The notes under the pieces were generated by a model. The model ran no database searches, was not told the origin of the DNA, and worked only from the letters and a program-made list of their open reading frames with translations. Positions 1-8,891 of a stretch of DNA of 55,199 bases are shown one piece after another. Source of the stretch: a bacterium (GTDB taxonomy: Bacteria; Bacteroidota; Ignavibacteria; Kapaibacteriales; UBA7675). The stretch lies in assembly GCA_030430495.1 (NCBI GenBank), contig JAUIKM010000039.1, forward strand, positions 1 to 55,199, read 5' to 3'. How positions within the stretch are numbered: position 1 is the first letter of the stretch; the number at the start of each line of letters is the position of its first letter. A program made the translations under genes and the position numbers.

Positions 1-2
1 AC

Positions 3-479
3 TTTATCGTCAGTGCGCGTGATACGGTTTGGTACACCGACGATCTGGCGCAAACATGGACCAGACTGCCCGGCTACCTTGAAAAATTTGAGATTATTTA
101 TTCCCTGTGCCTCGACTCATCCGACTACCTGTATGTCGGAACACAGAATGGCCGCATCTACCGCAGCCGCGAACCCATTTACTCCGTCACCGGACTTAAC
201 ACTCCCGAACCGACCGACTCTGAGTTTAACTTCTCACTGTCTCCAAACCCGACGGCTAGAGACTTAACACTTGACTTCACACTTGAGACTCAGGGACTTG
301 TGACTGCTGAGCTGTTCGACATGCGCGGCGTGTTGGTTAAACAAGTCTTCTCACGGCAGTACTCCGCCGGTTCGCACCGCACGACTAACAAAATGGATTT
401 TGTTGTGGCGGGTGTGTATGTGCTGAAATTGAGCCGAGGATCCAAAGTGTTAACTACATTGGTCACATTTATTCGCTGA
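3..479 (+). CDS. C-terminal part of a T9SS-sorted extracellular protein (5' end outside window)
   Basis: An open frame runs from the window edge to the TGA at 477-479 with no in-frame start, so only the last ~158 residues are visible. The first ~55 residues resemble BNR/Asp-box propeller repeats (DDLAQTWTRLPG, then VGTQNGRIYRS). The last ~85 residues are a type A T9SS sorting domain: FSLSPNPTARDLTLDF, then LFDMRGVLVK, then AGVYVLKLSRG, ending near a short basic terminus. The protein is therefore probably exported by the Por machinery and attached to the surface or released. Function beyond that is unknown because the N-terminal part is missing. Confidence 0.85.
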   Translation, partial: FIVSARDTVWYTDDLAQTWTRLPGYLEKFEIIYSLCLDSSDYLYVGTQNGRIYRSREPIYSVTGLNTPEPTDSEFNFSLSPNPTARDLTLDFTLETQGLVTAELFDMRGVLVKQVFSRQYSAGSHRTTNKMDFVVAGVYVLKLSRGSKVLTTLVTFIR

Positions 480-557
480 GGAATACACAGGCGACGCACA
501 AGAGTGATCTGCCGAAAGACTTAACAAACCGGCGCTGACAACCGCAAAGCACCCAGT

Positions 558-2792
558 CTACCCCACCCCGCGCATCAACGCCTGCAACGTCGCCGGCGGC
601 GCGTCGTCCAGCTCGCGCGTAAAACAACTCCGACAGCGCTGCCAGGCCTTGCGCGCCTCGCCGGTCTGGTCGGTGTCCAGCAGAATCTCCAGCATTGCGT
701 GCCAGGCGTCGTGGTTGAGTTCGTCCTGCGCAAGTACGGTGCGCAGCACCTGAACCGCCTGCTGCGGCGCGCCGTCGTCATAGTACAGCTGCGCCAGCTT
801 GAGCGAAGCCGCGGTGAATTCTTCCTGCAGGCTCAGGCGCTCGTGTTCGCTCCAGGCCTCGCCCACGTCTTCCGGCAGCAGTGCACCGCGGTACAGCTCC
901 AGCGCCTCCGCCAGGCGCTCGGCCTTGTCGCCGCCGTCCTTCAACCTGCGCGCCGCCGCGCAGTCTTCCGCAAACCGAATGAAATCGATCTCCGCGCCCT
1001 CGCCCAGGTCAAGGCTGTAAGACTTGTCGTTGATCAGGATGTACGTCGAGGGCGTGTGCGGTTTGAGGCCCGGCTCCAGCGCCTTGCGCAGGTAGGACAC
1101 CGCGTTCCACAGCGAGGGCGTCAGGTTGCGGCCGCCCGCCTCGCCCCAGATCGCGTTGATGATGAAGTCCGCGTTCAACTGCTGTTTGTAGTTGATCAGC
1201 AGCAATTTAAAGATGTCGCGCGCCTTCTTGCGCTTCCAGTCGTCGGCGTTTAACTCGCGACCGTCAATCTCCACGGCAAAGCGCCCGAGCGTCCGCACCA
1301 CAAATCGCGGCGCGCCGGGCGCGGCCTCTTCGTCCAGTTCTTCCAGTCGTTTGCGGCGCAGATCGCGCAGCGTCTGCCGCAGGTCGTCAACCAGCGCAAA
1401 ACCGCCCGAAGGCACGCTACGCCCGGCGCTCAGCAGCGCCGCATTCAGTTCCGCGTCCAGCAGGGCGCGCTCCGCCTTGCGCCGTTTTTCTTCGTCTTCC
1501 TCGCGCCGCACCATCTCCGCGTGCTCGCGCTCCAGACGCCGCGCCGCGCGTTCATCGCCGCGCCGCCTGCGCCACTGCGCCTCCAGCAGACAGAGCTGCG
1601 CCAGCAGTTCCGTGCGCCCCTGCCCCCGCGCCTGCTCGCGCGCCGTGTTCAGCTCATCTTCAATGTCAGCCGCCGCGTCCGTTTGCAGCACTATCTCAAT
1701 GCGCAGCACCGCCGATTCCGTCTGCGCTTCCACATTGCGCACTTCCTGCGCCAACTGCCGCGCCTGGTCCACGTAGCGCGAGGCCGAGTCCAGTTCTTTC
1801 ATCGCCAGCAGCGTGCCGGCGATATGCTGCAGACAGGAAGCCTGTGCATAACTTTCGTTCAGGTCCGTAAACAGGCGCATCGCCTCCGTCAGGTCCTCCA
1901 GCGCGCCGGCGTAGTTGCCCAGGCCCGCATGCGCCTGCCCCAGTGAGAGGCGCGAGTGCGCCAGGCTGAACGTGTCGTTCAGCTCACCGGCTTTTGCGAC
2001 GGCGCGGTACAACCATTGCAGTGCGTTGGCGTGACGCCCCAGCCGGATGTTCAGCTCGCCGATGTTGACCATGCCGCGCGACTGGAACATGTTCGGCCGC
2101 AGGTTGGACGCCATTTCCAGGCTGTCCATAAAACACTGCAACGCGCCCTCGTGGTCCTTTATCTGCGTGCGGATGGCGCCCAGGCTGTTCAGTGTGCGAG
2201 CCTGCAGGTAGCGGAAGCCGTTCTCGCGCGCCGCTTTCAGCGCTTTGTTCTGGAAAACCAGGGCCGACTGATATTCGCCCAGCTTGCGGTAGACCACGCC
2301 GATGTTGTTCTGGACTATGACGGTCAGCTCGGGGTCCTGCTCGCTCTCGTGCATCAGCAGCGCGCGTGAAAAATATTCGAGCGCCTCGTCGAATTGCCCC
2401 GTCAGTTCGCAGGCCGAGCCCATGATGTTCAGCGTGCGCGCTATGCCCAGAATTTCGTGGCGTTCTTCGTACTCCGGCAATACCTCGTTGAGCACGGCCA
2501 GCGCTTCGTCGGCTTTGCCCTGCTCGGCCAGGCAGCGGCCCAGCGTGCGTTTTACGGTCAGGCGCAGCGGGTCCAGCCCCAGTTCTTCGCACTCGCGCAG
2601 GGACTCGCGGCAAATATCGATGGCTTCACTGCCGGCGAATTCCGCGTAGTTGTGCGCCAGCACGTACAGTCGCTCCGCCCGTTCCGCTCCGGGCGGCAGG
2701 CTGCGCGCCGCTTCCAGCTCTCCCCTGAAATCCTTTCTTTGCCCCATTTGTCCAAAATACGCCATTTTCCGCACATCGGGCGCCTCCGCCAT
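558..2792 (-). CDS. TPR-rich transcriptional regulator with C-terminal SARP-type winged helix and BTAD
   Basis: About 744 residues. Residues ~20-440 form repeated TPR helices (A-x-x-x-L-G/N patterns typical of MalT/SARP sensor arms), followed by a charged coiled-coil stretch (~430-480). A winged-helix DNA-binding domain of the OmpR/SARP type follows at ~497-612 (VRTLGRFAVEIDG, KARDIFKLLL, LWNAVSYLRKAL). A bacterial transcriptional activation domain (BTAD) closes the protein at ~613-744. The order is unusual, since classical SARPs begin with the winged helix. I chose ATG 2792 rather than the upstream TTG at 2858 because GGAGGAAAGG lies just before it. It is divergent from the small gene at 2908, with ~115 bp between them. 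Target genes are unknown. Confidence 0.85.
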   Translation of the reverse strand: MAEAPDVRKMAYFGQMGQRKDFRGELEAARSLPPGAERAERLYVLAHNYAEFAGSEAIDICRESLRECEELGLDPLRLTVKRTLGRCLAEQGKADEALAVLNEVLPEYEERHEILGIARTLNIMGSACELTGQFDEALEYFSRALLMHESEQDPELTVIVQNNIGVVYRKLGEYQSALVFQNKALKAARENGFRYLQARTLNSLGAIRTQIKDHEGALQCFMDSLEMASNLRPNMFQSRGMVNIGELNIRLGRHANALQWLYRAVAKAGELNDTFSLAHSRLSLGQAHAGLGNYAGALEDLTEAMRLFTDLNESYAQASCLQHIAGTLLAMKELDSASRYVDQARQLAQEVRNVEAQTESAVLRIEIVLQTDAAADIEDELNTAREQARGQGRTELLAQLCLLEAQWRRRRGDERAARRLEREHAEMVRREEDEEKRRKAERALLDAELNAALLSAGRSVPSGGFALVDDLRQTLRDLRRKRLEELDEEAAPGAPRFVVRTLGRFAVEIDGRELNADDWKRKKARDIFKLLLINYKQQLNADFIINAIWGEAGGRNLTPSLWNAVSYLRKALEPGLKPHTPSTYILINDKSYSLDLGEGAEIDFIRFAEDCAAARRLKDGGDKAERLAEALELYRGALLPEDVGEAWSEHERLSLQEEFTAASLKLAQLYYDDGAPQQAVQVLRTVLAQDELNHDAWHAMLEILLDTDQTGEARKAWQRCRSCFTRELDDAPPATLQALMRGVG

Positions 2793-2840
2793 AATTTGAC
2801 CTTTCCTCCGCTTCACTGCCCGCGAACGCAGGCATTTCCG

Positions 2841-2846
2841 TATATT
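2841..2846 (+). promoter_or_regulatory. Possible -10 element (TATATT) before the 2908 gene
   Basis: TATATTGCG lies ~60 bp upstream of the ATG at 2908. It is the same word found as the -10 box before the three secreted paralogues at 38.8-42.3 kb. I do not see a good -35 at 17 bp, so this is a weak call. Confidence 0.35.
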
Positions 2847-2907
2847 GCGCCGGGGCAACCCGCCCGCTGTTTTTCAATTCTAGCGAACTATTCCTGCAGG
2901 TCCCTAC

Positions 2908-3198
2908 ATGGAACTCGAGGTCAGTCCCAAGCCAAATTCCGATGAAATTGAGGTTCGCGGTGAAATCGTCGACCTTGACGGCGAGGACGTCTCCGCGGCC
3001 GTCGTGATTCTCAGCTCGCCCGACGTCACATTGCGCGCCAACAGTTCCTTCGAGGGCCAGTTTCGCTTTGGCGACGTCCCCCCCGGCCTGTACAAACTCA
3101 GCGCCAACCACGCCGAATACGGCCGCATTGAACTCTCCGAAATCAGCGTCGAAGCCGGCAGCGAGTACTTTTTGACGCTCACTCTGGCGCCGGACTGA
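2908..3198 (+). CDS. Small carboxypeptidase-regulatory-like beta-sandwich protein
   Basis: A 96-residue protein with the pattern of a carboxypeptidase D regulatory-like (transthyretin fold) domain: a GEIVDLDGEDV strand-turn, then SFEGQFRFGDVPPGLYKLSANHAEYG, then a C-terminal strand LTLTLAPD. There is no signal peptide, so it is predicted to be cytoplasmic, which is odd for a domain usually found in exported Bacteroidota proteins. AGG sits 9 bases before the ATG. It is divergent from the TPR/SARP regulator at 558-2792, which makes it a candidate target or partner (inference only). Confidence 0.65.
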   Translation: MELEVSPKPNSDEIEVRGEIVDLDGEDVSAAVVILSSPDVTLRANSSFEGQFRFGDVPPGLYKLSANHAEYGRIELSEISVEAGSEYFLTLTLAPD

Positions 3199-3234
3199 CC
3201 CGTTTTTTGGTTTCCTGATTGCAGCGCCGCTGCG

Positions 3235-3290
3235 GCCTCGCCAGGCTCACCCTTCCGGCTTGCTTTCTGACTCTTTTGTTAACCACCGAG
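3235..3290 (+). repeat. Interspersed intergenic repeat, family B
   Basis: Contains CGGCTTGCTTTCTGACTCTT followed by TTGTTAACCACCG. The same arrangement (CTTCGCC, a variable stretch, CGGCTTG(C)TTT, pyrimidines, then TTGTT(T/A)ACCACCG) recurs at 6241-6296 and 31760-31829, with a variant at 55072-55122. All copies are intergenic. Confidence 0.6.
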
Positions 3291-3320
3291 TTCGCAACCG
3301 CACGCCGCGGCCGTATCAGT

Positions 3321-3360
3321 AAAAAAAGCACGCCCCGAACCTGTTAAACAGGTCGGGGCG
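3321..3360 (-). terminator. Intrinsic terminator of the 3410-5632 gene
   Basis: The stem CGCCCCGA-ACCTG / CAGGT-CGGGGCG (3331-3360) encloses TTAA. Read on the minus strand it is followed by GCTTTTTTT (3321-3329). It lies ~50 bp past the stop at 3410. Confidence 0.85.
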
Positions 3361-3409
3361 TTCCTTTGTTAAACAATCTCACAGCCGCGTGTGAACTGTC
3401 TGTTTCAGG

Positions 3410-5632
3410 TCAGAATTTGAACAGTTTTGCGCTGCCCTGCGTGCGGCCCGCCGCGTCGCGCAGCGTCACCAAATACACGGCGGCGTCCAGCTGCCGCACA
3501 TCCAGCTGGATTGTGTGCGCACCCGCAATACTGTTCCAGCTGTGCTCCCGAACCACGCGCCCGCGCAGATCGCTGATTTCAATCGTCCAGGCGCTGCGCT
3601 CATCCGCCTCCAACCTTACTTCCAGCGCGCCGTCTGTCGGATTCGGACTCAGGCTGAAAACCACCTCGCTCTCAGTTGTTAAGGCCGGATTCACGCCGCG
3701 CCGCGCGCCCGCCGTGTTGAAGTCGAAGTAGGCCGCGTATGCCGACGACTGCCCGTTGCAGTTCGAGCGCGCGCGGAACGAGTAGTTCTTTTTATCGCTC
3801 AGGCCGGACACGAGCTGCTGATTGTCCGCCACCGCGCTGTACGTCGCTTCCAGCACGCGCGCGCCGTTGTTGCGCTTCTGGTACAACTCGACGTCGTAGG
3901 ACTCCACGTCCATGTCGTCCCAGCTCAACAAAGCCGTGGACGCACTCTGCGCCGAAGCCGCCTGCCCCGTCGGGACGGGCGCAGCGTTGCACAGCAGCGT
4001 CGTGAAGTTCTGCGAAGCGCTGAAGACCGACTCGCCGCCGCTGCAGACCGTTTTGATCTGCCATTCGTACTGCGTGTCCCCATCCAGTCCCGTCAGCGTG
4101 TGGTCCGTCCCGCTTAAACTGCCGATCGTATTCCAGCCGCCCGCGCCGACGGCGCGCCACTGCACGGTGTAACTGACGGCGCTTGTCACGGCGCTCCAGT
4201 TGCAGCGCGCCGTGGTTTTGTCGATCTGATCGCTAAACAGTCCGCCCGGTGTTAAACACACGCTGCCGCCGTCCGAGCTGATGATCAGCGGCTGTTGTTG
4301 ATACTGCAAAAAATAACTCAGGTCTGCTGGCGTTTTGTTCGGCCCCGCGTACAGGACGGTCCGGTACATGCGCAAGAAATTCCCCGGCGCGCTGAACGGA
4401 TCGGTGTCCGGAATGTTAACCAGCTCCGGGCCGCTGTAGCCGTAGGCCGAGTTGTCGCCCGTGCAGGCGTCCGCGCCTGTATTGTCGGCCGCATCCACGT
4501 AGCGGGAGGTCGCCGCATCCAGCATCACATTGGTTTCCAGCTGGTGCACCATGTACATGCTGCCCTGCGGCCCGCTCATCAGTTCATATGTTAACTCGCC
4601 GGTCGCCGCCGCGTCCGGCACGCCGTCGACACTTAAACCGCCCGGGTTCAGGTTGTTGTAATAGGTCATGCCGATGGCATTGGCGTTGTAGTCGTACACG
4701 TCCATATTGCCCGCAATCGCGTGCACGCGAAGCTTGGTCACGATCTGCTCGTGATCGGCGTAAAAGAAGTGATTGCGCTCCACCAGCGGCCCGCTCAGCG
4801 AGCCCAGATAAGCGCGGATGGCGCGGATCGGCCCGCCGATGTTCGCTGTAAAAACGCCCTCGCCGTACGAATAGCCCTCATCCGTATGCGAACAGGCGTA
4901 GTTCGGAAAGAGCTGTTTGTGGCGGTCCAGAATGTCGACGCCCGTGCCGCGCAGAATGCTGATCTCATCGTGAATCCAGCGATCCGAAAAGTGCTGTGTG
5001 TACGCGTTGGTCACAACAGTTGAGTTTTCCGGATTAAACCCGAACTGCGAGTTATAAGGCGGCGGGTTTAACAACACAAAGTTGTACGCCACGTCGGGCG
5101 TGAACGTCGGCGGTGAATATCCGCCGGGTCGTTCGAACAGATACAAATACTTTGTTGTACCATTAACCGGGTCGTCCACCTGAATCTCGACGCGCTCGGA
5201 GCCGTTCGGAACCACGCCCGGATAACTGCCCGCCGGAGCCTGGTCGGAGGCGTCGGAACAGCGCAGCACAAGCTCGTCGTCGGCGTCAAAAGTCGGGTCG
5301 TCGTCCGCGCCGGTAAAAGTATTTTCGTCCGTGTACACCAGCAGGTCGATGTCGATGCGATTGCACTCGCTGATAGAGAGCGTACACACGCCGTCCTCAA
5401 AATACATGTCGTGGCCGTTTTTAACCGCGCGCTCGTCAACCTGCATCGGCACGTCCGTCCACACGCCGTCCGTGTAATTGAACGCAATGATTCCGTCCGT
5501 CTGGTATCCCAGAAATGCGGGCAATTCACTTCCGGTCAGGACGACCGGAGCGGCGTCGCGCGCCGCCGCCGGAGTGTTAAACAGGACAATGGGCAGTGCC
5601 GCAAGGCACAGAAATCGAAAGACAACTCTCAT
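3410..5632 (-). CDS. Secreted T9SS cargo with two fibronectin type III-like domains
   Basis: About 740 residues. The ATG at 5632 was chosen because GAAGGA precedes it and a signal peptide follows (MRVVFRFLCLAALPIVLF, cleavage near AAA-RDA); the open frame extends upstream without a plausible start. The N-terminal ~430 residues are an unrecognised beta-rich region with an acidic stretch (TDENTFTGADDDPTFDADD) that could bind calcium. Two fibronectin III-like domains follow (each with an SxTxAxLSW or YxVQW pattern and ending YxxxxxxxC). A T9SS sorting domain ends the protein (FSLSPNPTDGALEVRL, LRGRVVREH, AAVYLVTLRD). It is a single transcription unit ending in the hairpin at 3331-3360. The role of the large N-terminal region is unknown. 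Confidence 0.85.
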   Translation of the reverse strand: MRVVFRFLCLAALPIVLFNTPAAARDAAPVVLTGSELPAFLGYQTDGIIAFNYTDGVWTDVPMQVDERAVKNGHDMYFEDGVCTLSISECNRIDIDLLVYTDENTFTGADDDPTFDADDELVLRCSDASDQAPAGSYPGVVPNGSERVEIQVDDPVNGTTKYLYLFERPGGYSPPTFTPDVAYNFVLLNPPPYNSQFGFNPENSTVVTNAYTQHFSDRWIHDEISILRGTGVDILDRHKQLFPNYACSHTDEGYSYGEGVFTANIGGPIRAIRAYLGSLSGPLVERNHFFYADHEQIVTKLRVHAIAGNMDVYDYNANAIGMTYYNNLNPGGLSVDGVPDAAATGELTYELMSGPQGSMYMVHQLETNVMLDAATSRYVDAADNTGADACTGDNSAYGYSGPELVNIPDTDPFSAPGNFLRMYRTVLYAGPNKTPADLSYFLQYQQQPLIISSDGGSVCLTPGGLFSDQIDKTTARCNWSAVTSAVSYTVQWRAVGAGGWNTIGSLSGTDHTLTGLDGDTQYEWQIKTVCSGGESVFSASQNFTTLLCNAAPVPTGQAASAQSASTALLSWDDMDVESYDVELYQKRNNGARVLEATYSAVADNQQLVSGLSDKKNYSFRARSNCNGQSSAYAAYFDFNTAGARRGVNPALTTESEVVFSLSPNPTDGALEVRLEADERSAWTIEISDLRGRVVREHSWNSIAGAHTIQLDVRQLDAAVYLVTLRDAAGRTQGSAKLFKF

Positions 5633-6342
5633 GACAACATCCTTCGTGAATAGTGATTGTATCTGAAGATGGACCGGTAGTGTGTTTGGTTTGGTCCCTG
5701 ATTTGATACGCGATTGCGGCGGCATCACGACCTTCTCCACCGACGTGGGTTTGCACGCAACTGAAAACGCGCAGCGTCCCGACCGACGAACAATCGCCCG
5801 TGATTCCGGCAAGGCAGTGTTTGTATTGAGTGCAGTATAAGAGAGGGTACGTCGTACCCGCGAACTCTGACCGTCGAGCCCGTGTTGTTTGTTAACGCGG
5901 AATTGTTAAAACAGGGTGAGACTGAACATGGCGGAACAACGCCGAAACGTTAATGATCGGTTTCGGCAGTACTGGCGCTCACACTGTCCTCGCACAATGT
6001 ACTTGCTCCCGCATATCCGACCCTGTCGCAGACCGGATTTCAGCACGCCGACTGCCGCGGCGGTCACAGGTACAATTGTGTTTGAGAATATCACTTTTTA
6101 ATCCAACGCACAAATAAAATGTGGCGCCGCGGTCACAAAGCCATTTCCATGTTGACAAAACCGGAAAGTTGTGCATCGGCTTCCCCGCCCCTGGAAAGCG
6201 ATTGAAGCGAACCAGTCCGGAGCAATTTCCACAGCCGCCCACTTCGCCGCCGCGCCGGAGCTTGCGGCTTGTTTCTCCCTTTTGTTAACCACCGCGTAAC
6301 AAGCAGATGATCGCACGGTCACCGCGCTTTTTTGTAAGCGCG
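5633..6342. other. Intergenic region without a convincing gene
   Basis: About 710 bp between the T9SS cargo and argH. Short open frames here have no ribosome site or recognisable product. The stretch holds one family B repeat (6241-6296). I see no clear promoter for the minus-strand gene at 5632. Confidence 0.6.
6241..6296 (+). repeat. Interspersed intergenic repeat, family B
   Basis: ACTTCGCC, a variable stretch, then GCGGCTTGTTTCTCCCTTT and TGTTAACCACCGCG. It matches the copies at 3235-3290 and 31760-31829 and lies just past the 3' end of argH, the last gene of the arginine operon. Confidence 0.6.
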
Positions 6343-7704
6343 TCAGGAATGCCGCGTCGCGGAGAGGTCCCCCGCGGCGAGTTCGGCCAGCGCAGTGTCC
6401 ACGCGTTCAAAATCAAAGCGCTGCAATTCATCATCCAGCATGGCGCTGATCAGTTCAATGCCGGGATTGCCGATACTGCCCAGGTGCGTGTGCCGGAGGT
6501 TGCGGTTCGGAACAAAACTGCCCGCCGCCACGTCGTCCGCCACGCGGCGGTAGGCGTCGCGGAACGGCACGCCCTCGGCCACCAGATTATTAACGTTTTC
6601 CACCGTAAAGGCAGCGTCGTAGAGTTCGGCGTCCATGATGCCGGCGCGCGGCTCCAGGCGGCCCACAATTGCGCGCATCATGCGCAGGCAGCGCCGCAGC
6701 ACGCCGATGGCCGGAATCAGATGTTCTTTTAACAATTGCACGTCGCGGTGATAACCGGAAGTCAGGCCCGCGCAGATCATCGCCATTTCATTCGGCAGCG
6801 CCTGCAGGCGATTGCCCTGCGCCCGCAACAGCTCGAACACGTCGGGATTGTGTTTGTGCGGCATAATCGACGAGCCCGTGCTCAGCTCCGGCGGAAGCGA
6901 GATGAAACGCAGGTTGTCGCAGGAGTAAAAACACACGTCGGCCGACATGCGCGCGATTGTTGCGCCCAACGTCGACAGCGCCCAGGCCATGCTGCGCTCC
7001 ATTTTACCGCGCGTCATCTGCGCGTGCACAACATTGACATTCGCCGCTTCAAAACCCAGCAGTCGCGTGGTTAACATGCGGTCCACCGGAATCGAACTGC
7101 CGTAACCCGCCGCCGATCCGAGTGGATTGCGGTTGGCCTGACGCCAGGCCGCCTGCAGCGCAAACAAGTCTTCCGCTAAACTTTCGGCGTACGCGCCGAA
7201 CCACAGACCAAAGGACGAGGGCATCGCCACCTGCAGGTGAGTGTAACCCGGCAGCAGTTTGTCCTTGTGTTTAAACGACAGGCGCAACAGTTCGCGCGCC
7301 AGGTCCGCCGTCTGCTCGGCGATGGCGCGAATCTCGGCGCGCAGATACATCTTGAGATCGACCAACACCTGGTCGTTGCGCGAGCGCGCCGTGTGAATGC
7401 GCTTGCCGATCTCGCCCAGGCTGCGCGTCAGCAGCAGTTCAACCTGTGAGTGAATATCTTCGACGCCGGACTCGATCCGCAGTTCGCCGCTGCGGGCCGC
7501 CGGCAGCAGACCGCGCAGTTCCGCCGTCAGGGCCGCGCCGTCGGACTCCGTCAACAGGTCGATCGACATTAACATCTGCACATGTGCAATCGAGCCGAGA
7601 ATATCGTATTCGGCCAGGTGCAGGTCGAGCCGGGCGTCCTCGCCGCTGGTAAACAATTCCACTTCGCGATCCAGCGCGATGCCTTTTTCCCACAGTTTAG
7701 ACAT
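6343..7704 (-). CDS. argH: Argininosuccinate lyase
   Basis: A 453-residue enzyme that splits argininosuccinate into arginine and fumarate, the last step of arginine synthesis, in the cytoplasm. The fumarase/aspartase superfamily signature GSSIMPHKHNP is intact, as are the TARSRNDQV and GYTHLQVAMP segments that form the active site. Length is normal for ArgH. It is the last gene of the minus-strand arg operon, 81 bp after the deacylase gene. Confidence 0.95.
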   Translation of the reverse strand: MSKLWEKGIALDREVELFTSGEDARLDLHLAEYDILGSIAHVQMLMSIDLLTESDGAALTAELRGLLPAARSGELRIESGVEDIHSQVELLLTRSLGEIGKRIHTARSRNDQVLVDLKMYLRAEIRAIAEQTADLARELLRLSFKHKDKLLPGYTHLQVAMPSSFGLWFGAYAESLAEDLFALQAAWRQANRNPLGSAAGYGSSIPVDRMLTTRLLGFEAANVNVVHAQMTRGKMERSMAWALSTLGATIARMSADVCFYSCDNLRFISLPPELSTGSSIMPHKHNPDVFELLRAQGNRLQALPNEMAMICAGLTSGYHRDVQLLKEHLIPAIGVLRRCLRMMRAIVGRLEPRAGIMDAELYDAAFTVENVNNLVAEGVPFRDAYRRVADDVAAGSFVPNRNLRHTHLGSIGNPGIELISAMLDDELQRFDFERVDTALAELAAGDLSATRHS

Positions 7705-7785
7705 AGTCTCTTACACCCTGCGCCGGTGCGTCCACATCCGGCTGATCATTCGTGAACAAACAAAAATATCAGGTCGCAAACGGCG

Positions 7786-8874
7786 TCAGAATTCCCGCGT
7801 CAGCGCGTTTAACAGGTGGTCGTACACCTGCAATCCCAGGCGCAGTTCTTCCACCTCAACGTATTCATCCGCCGTGTGCGAACGCTGCGAACGCCCCGGC
7901 CCGATTTTAAGCGAAGGCGCCGTCAGCAGCGCCTGATCGGACATCGTCGGCGAACCGAAACAACGCAGGCCGATGCCGCGCGCCGCACACACCAGCGGAT
8001 GATCGGCGGCTATGCTCGACGAACGCAGGCGCATCGAACGCGCGCGCACCTCGGATTCCAGCAACTCCCGCACCGCACTTAACACTTCCTCCAAGGTGTA
8101 GACGTCCGTCACGCGCACGTCCACCACAAACTCACAGCGGTCCGGCACGACGTTGTGCTGCGTGCCGGCCCTGATCTGCGTCACCGTCATTTTAACATCG
8201 CCCAGCAGCTCGGAGCGGCGTTCAAAACGGAAATCCCCGAGGCGTTTAATATCGCGCATGGCAATTTCGATGGCGTTGACGCCCACGTTGCGCGCGGCGT
8301 GGCCCGAGCGCCCATGCGCCGTGCAGTCCAGCACCAGCAGGCCCTTTTCTCCCACCGCCGCTTCCATTTCCGTCGGCTCGCCGATGATCGCCGCATCGAT
8401 CGGCGGGATGTGTTGCAGCAGCAGACTGATGCCGCCCTCGCCGGCGCTCTCTTCCTCCGCGCCCGCGCCGTACACCAGGTTAAACGGCAGGTCCGCGCGT
8501 TCAAAAAAGCGCAGAAAAGTCAGTGCCAGACACACGAGCGACGCGCCCGCGTCATTGCTGCCCAGGCCGTACAGTTTCCCGTCGTCGACCTGCGGTTGAA
8601 ACGGATCGCGCGTCCAGTCGCGGTTGGGGCGCACCGTGTCGTGATGCGAGTGCATCAGGATCGTCGGTTTGCCCGGCCTGAAGTGTTTGTTGAGCGCCCA
8701 GATGTTGTTGCCGATGCGCTCCGTCGCCGCACCGCGCCGCTGCAGAAATTCGTTTAACAGATCGGCTGTTTTATCTTCTTCGCGACTGAACGACTGAATC
8801 GCAATCAATTGCGAAAGCAGAGAAACAGCCGTGCCGAGTTCTGCGTCAAAGACGTCGCCCGTAGTGTGTGTCAT
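7786..8874 (-). CDS. M20 metallopeptidase-family N-acylcitrulline/N-acylornithine deacylase (ArgE/DapE-like)
   Basis: About 362 residues from ATG 8874, the start next to the end of argB; the open frame extends further upstream inside argB. M20 hallmarks are present: the metal-ligand segment MHSHHDTV, GSNDAGAS, the catalytic GAEEESAGEGG, and the third ligand region IGEPTEMEAAVGEKG. Its place next to the argF'-type carbamoyltransferase suggests it removes the acyl group from N-acylcitrulline, as in Xanthomonas and Bacteroides, rather than from acylornithine. The exact acyl group (acetyl or succinyl) cannot be read from this sequence. Confidence 0.85.
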   Translation of the reverse strand: MTHTTGDVFDAELGTAVSLLSQLIAIQSFSREEDKTADLLNEFLQRRGAATERIGNNIWALNKHFRPGKPTILMHSHHDTVRPNRDWTRDPFQPQVDDGKLYGLGSNDAGASLVCLALTFLRFFERADLPFNLVYGAGAEEESAGEGGISLLLQHIPPIDAAIIGEPTEMEAAVGEKGLLVLDCTAHGRSGHAARNVGVNAIEIAMRDIKRLGDFRFERRSELLGDVKMTVTQIRAGTQHNVVPDRCEFVVDVRVTDVYTLEEVLSAVRELLESEVRARSMRLRSSSIAADHPLVCAARGIGLRCFGSPTMSDQALLTAPSLKIGPGRSQRSHTADEYVEVEELRLGLQVYDHLLNALTREF

Positions 8875-8891
8875 ACCGCATGGTTCCGGGA

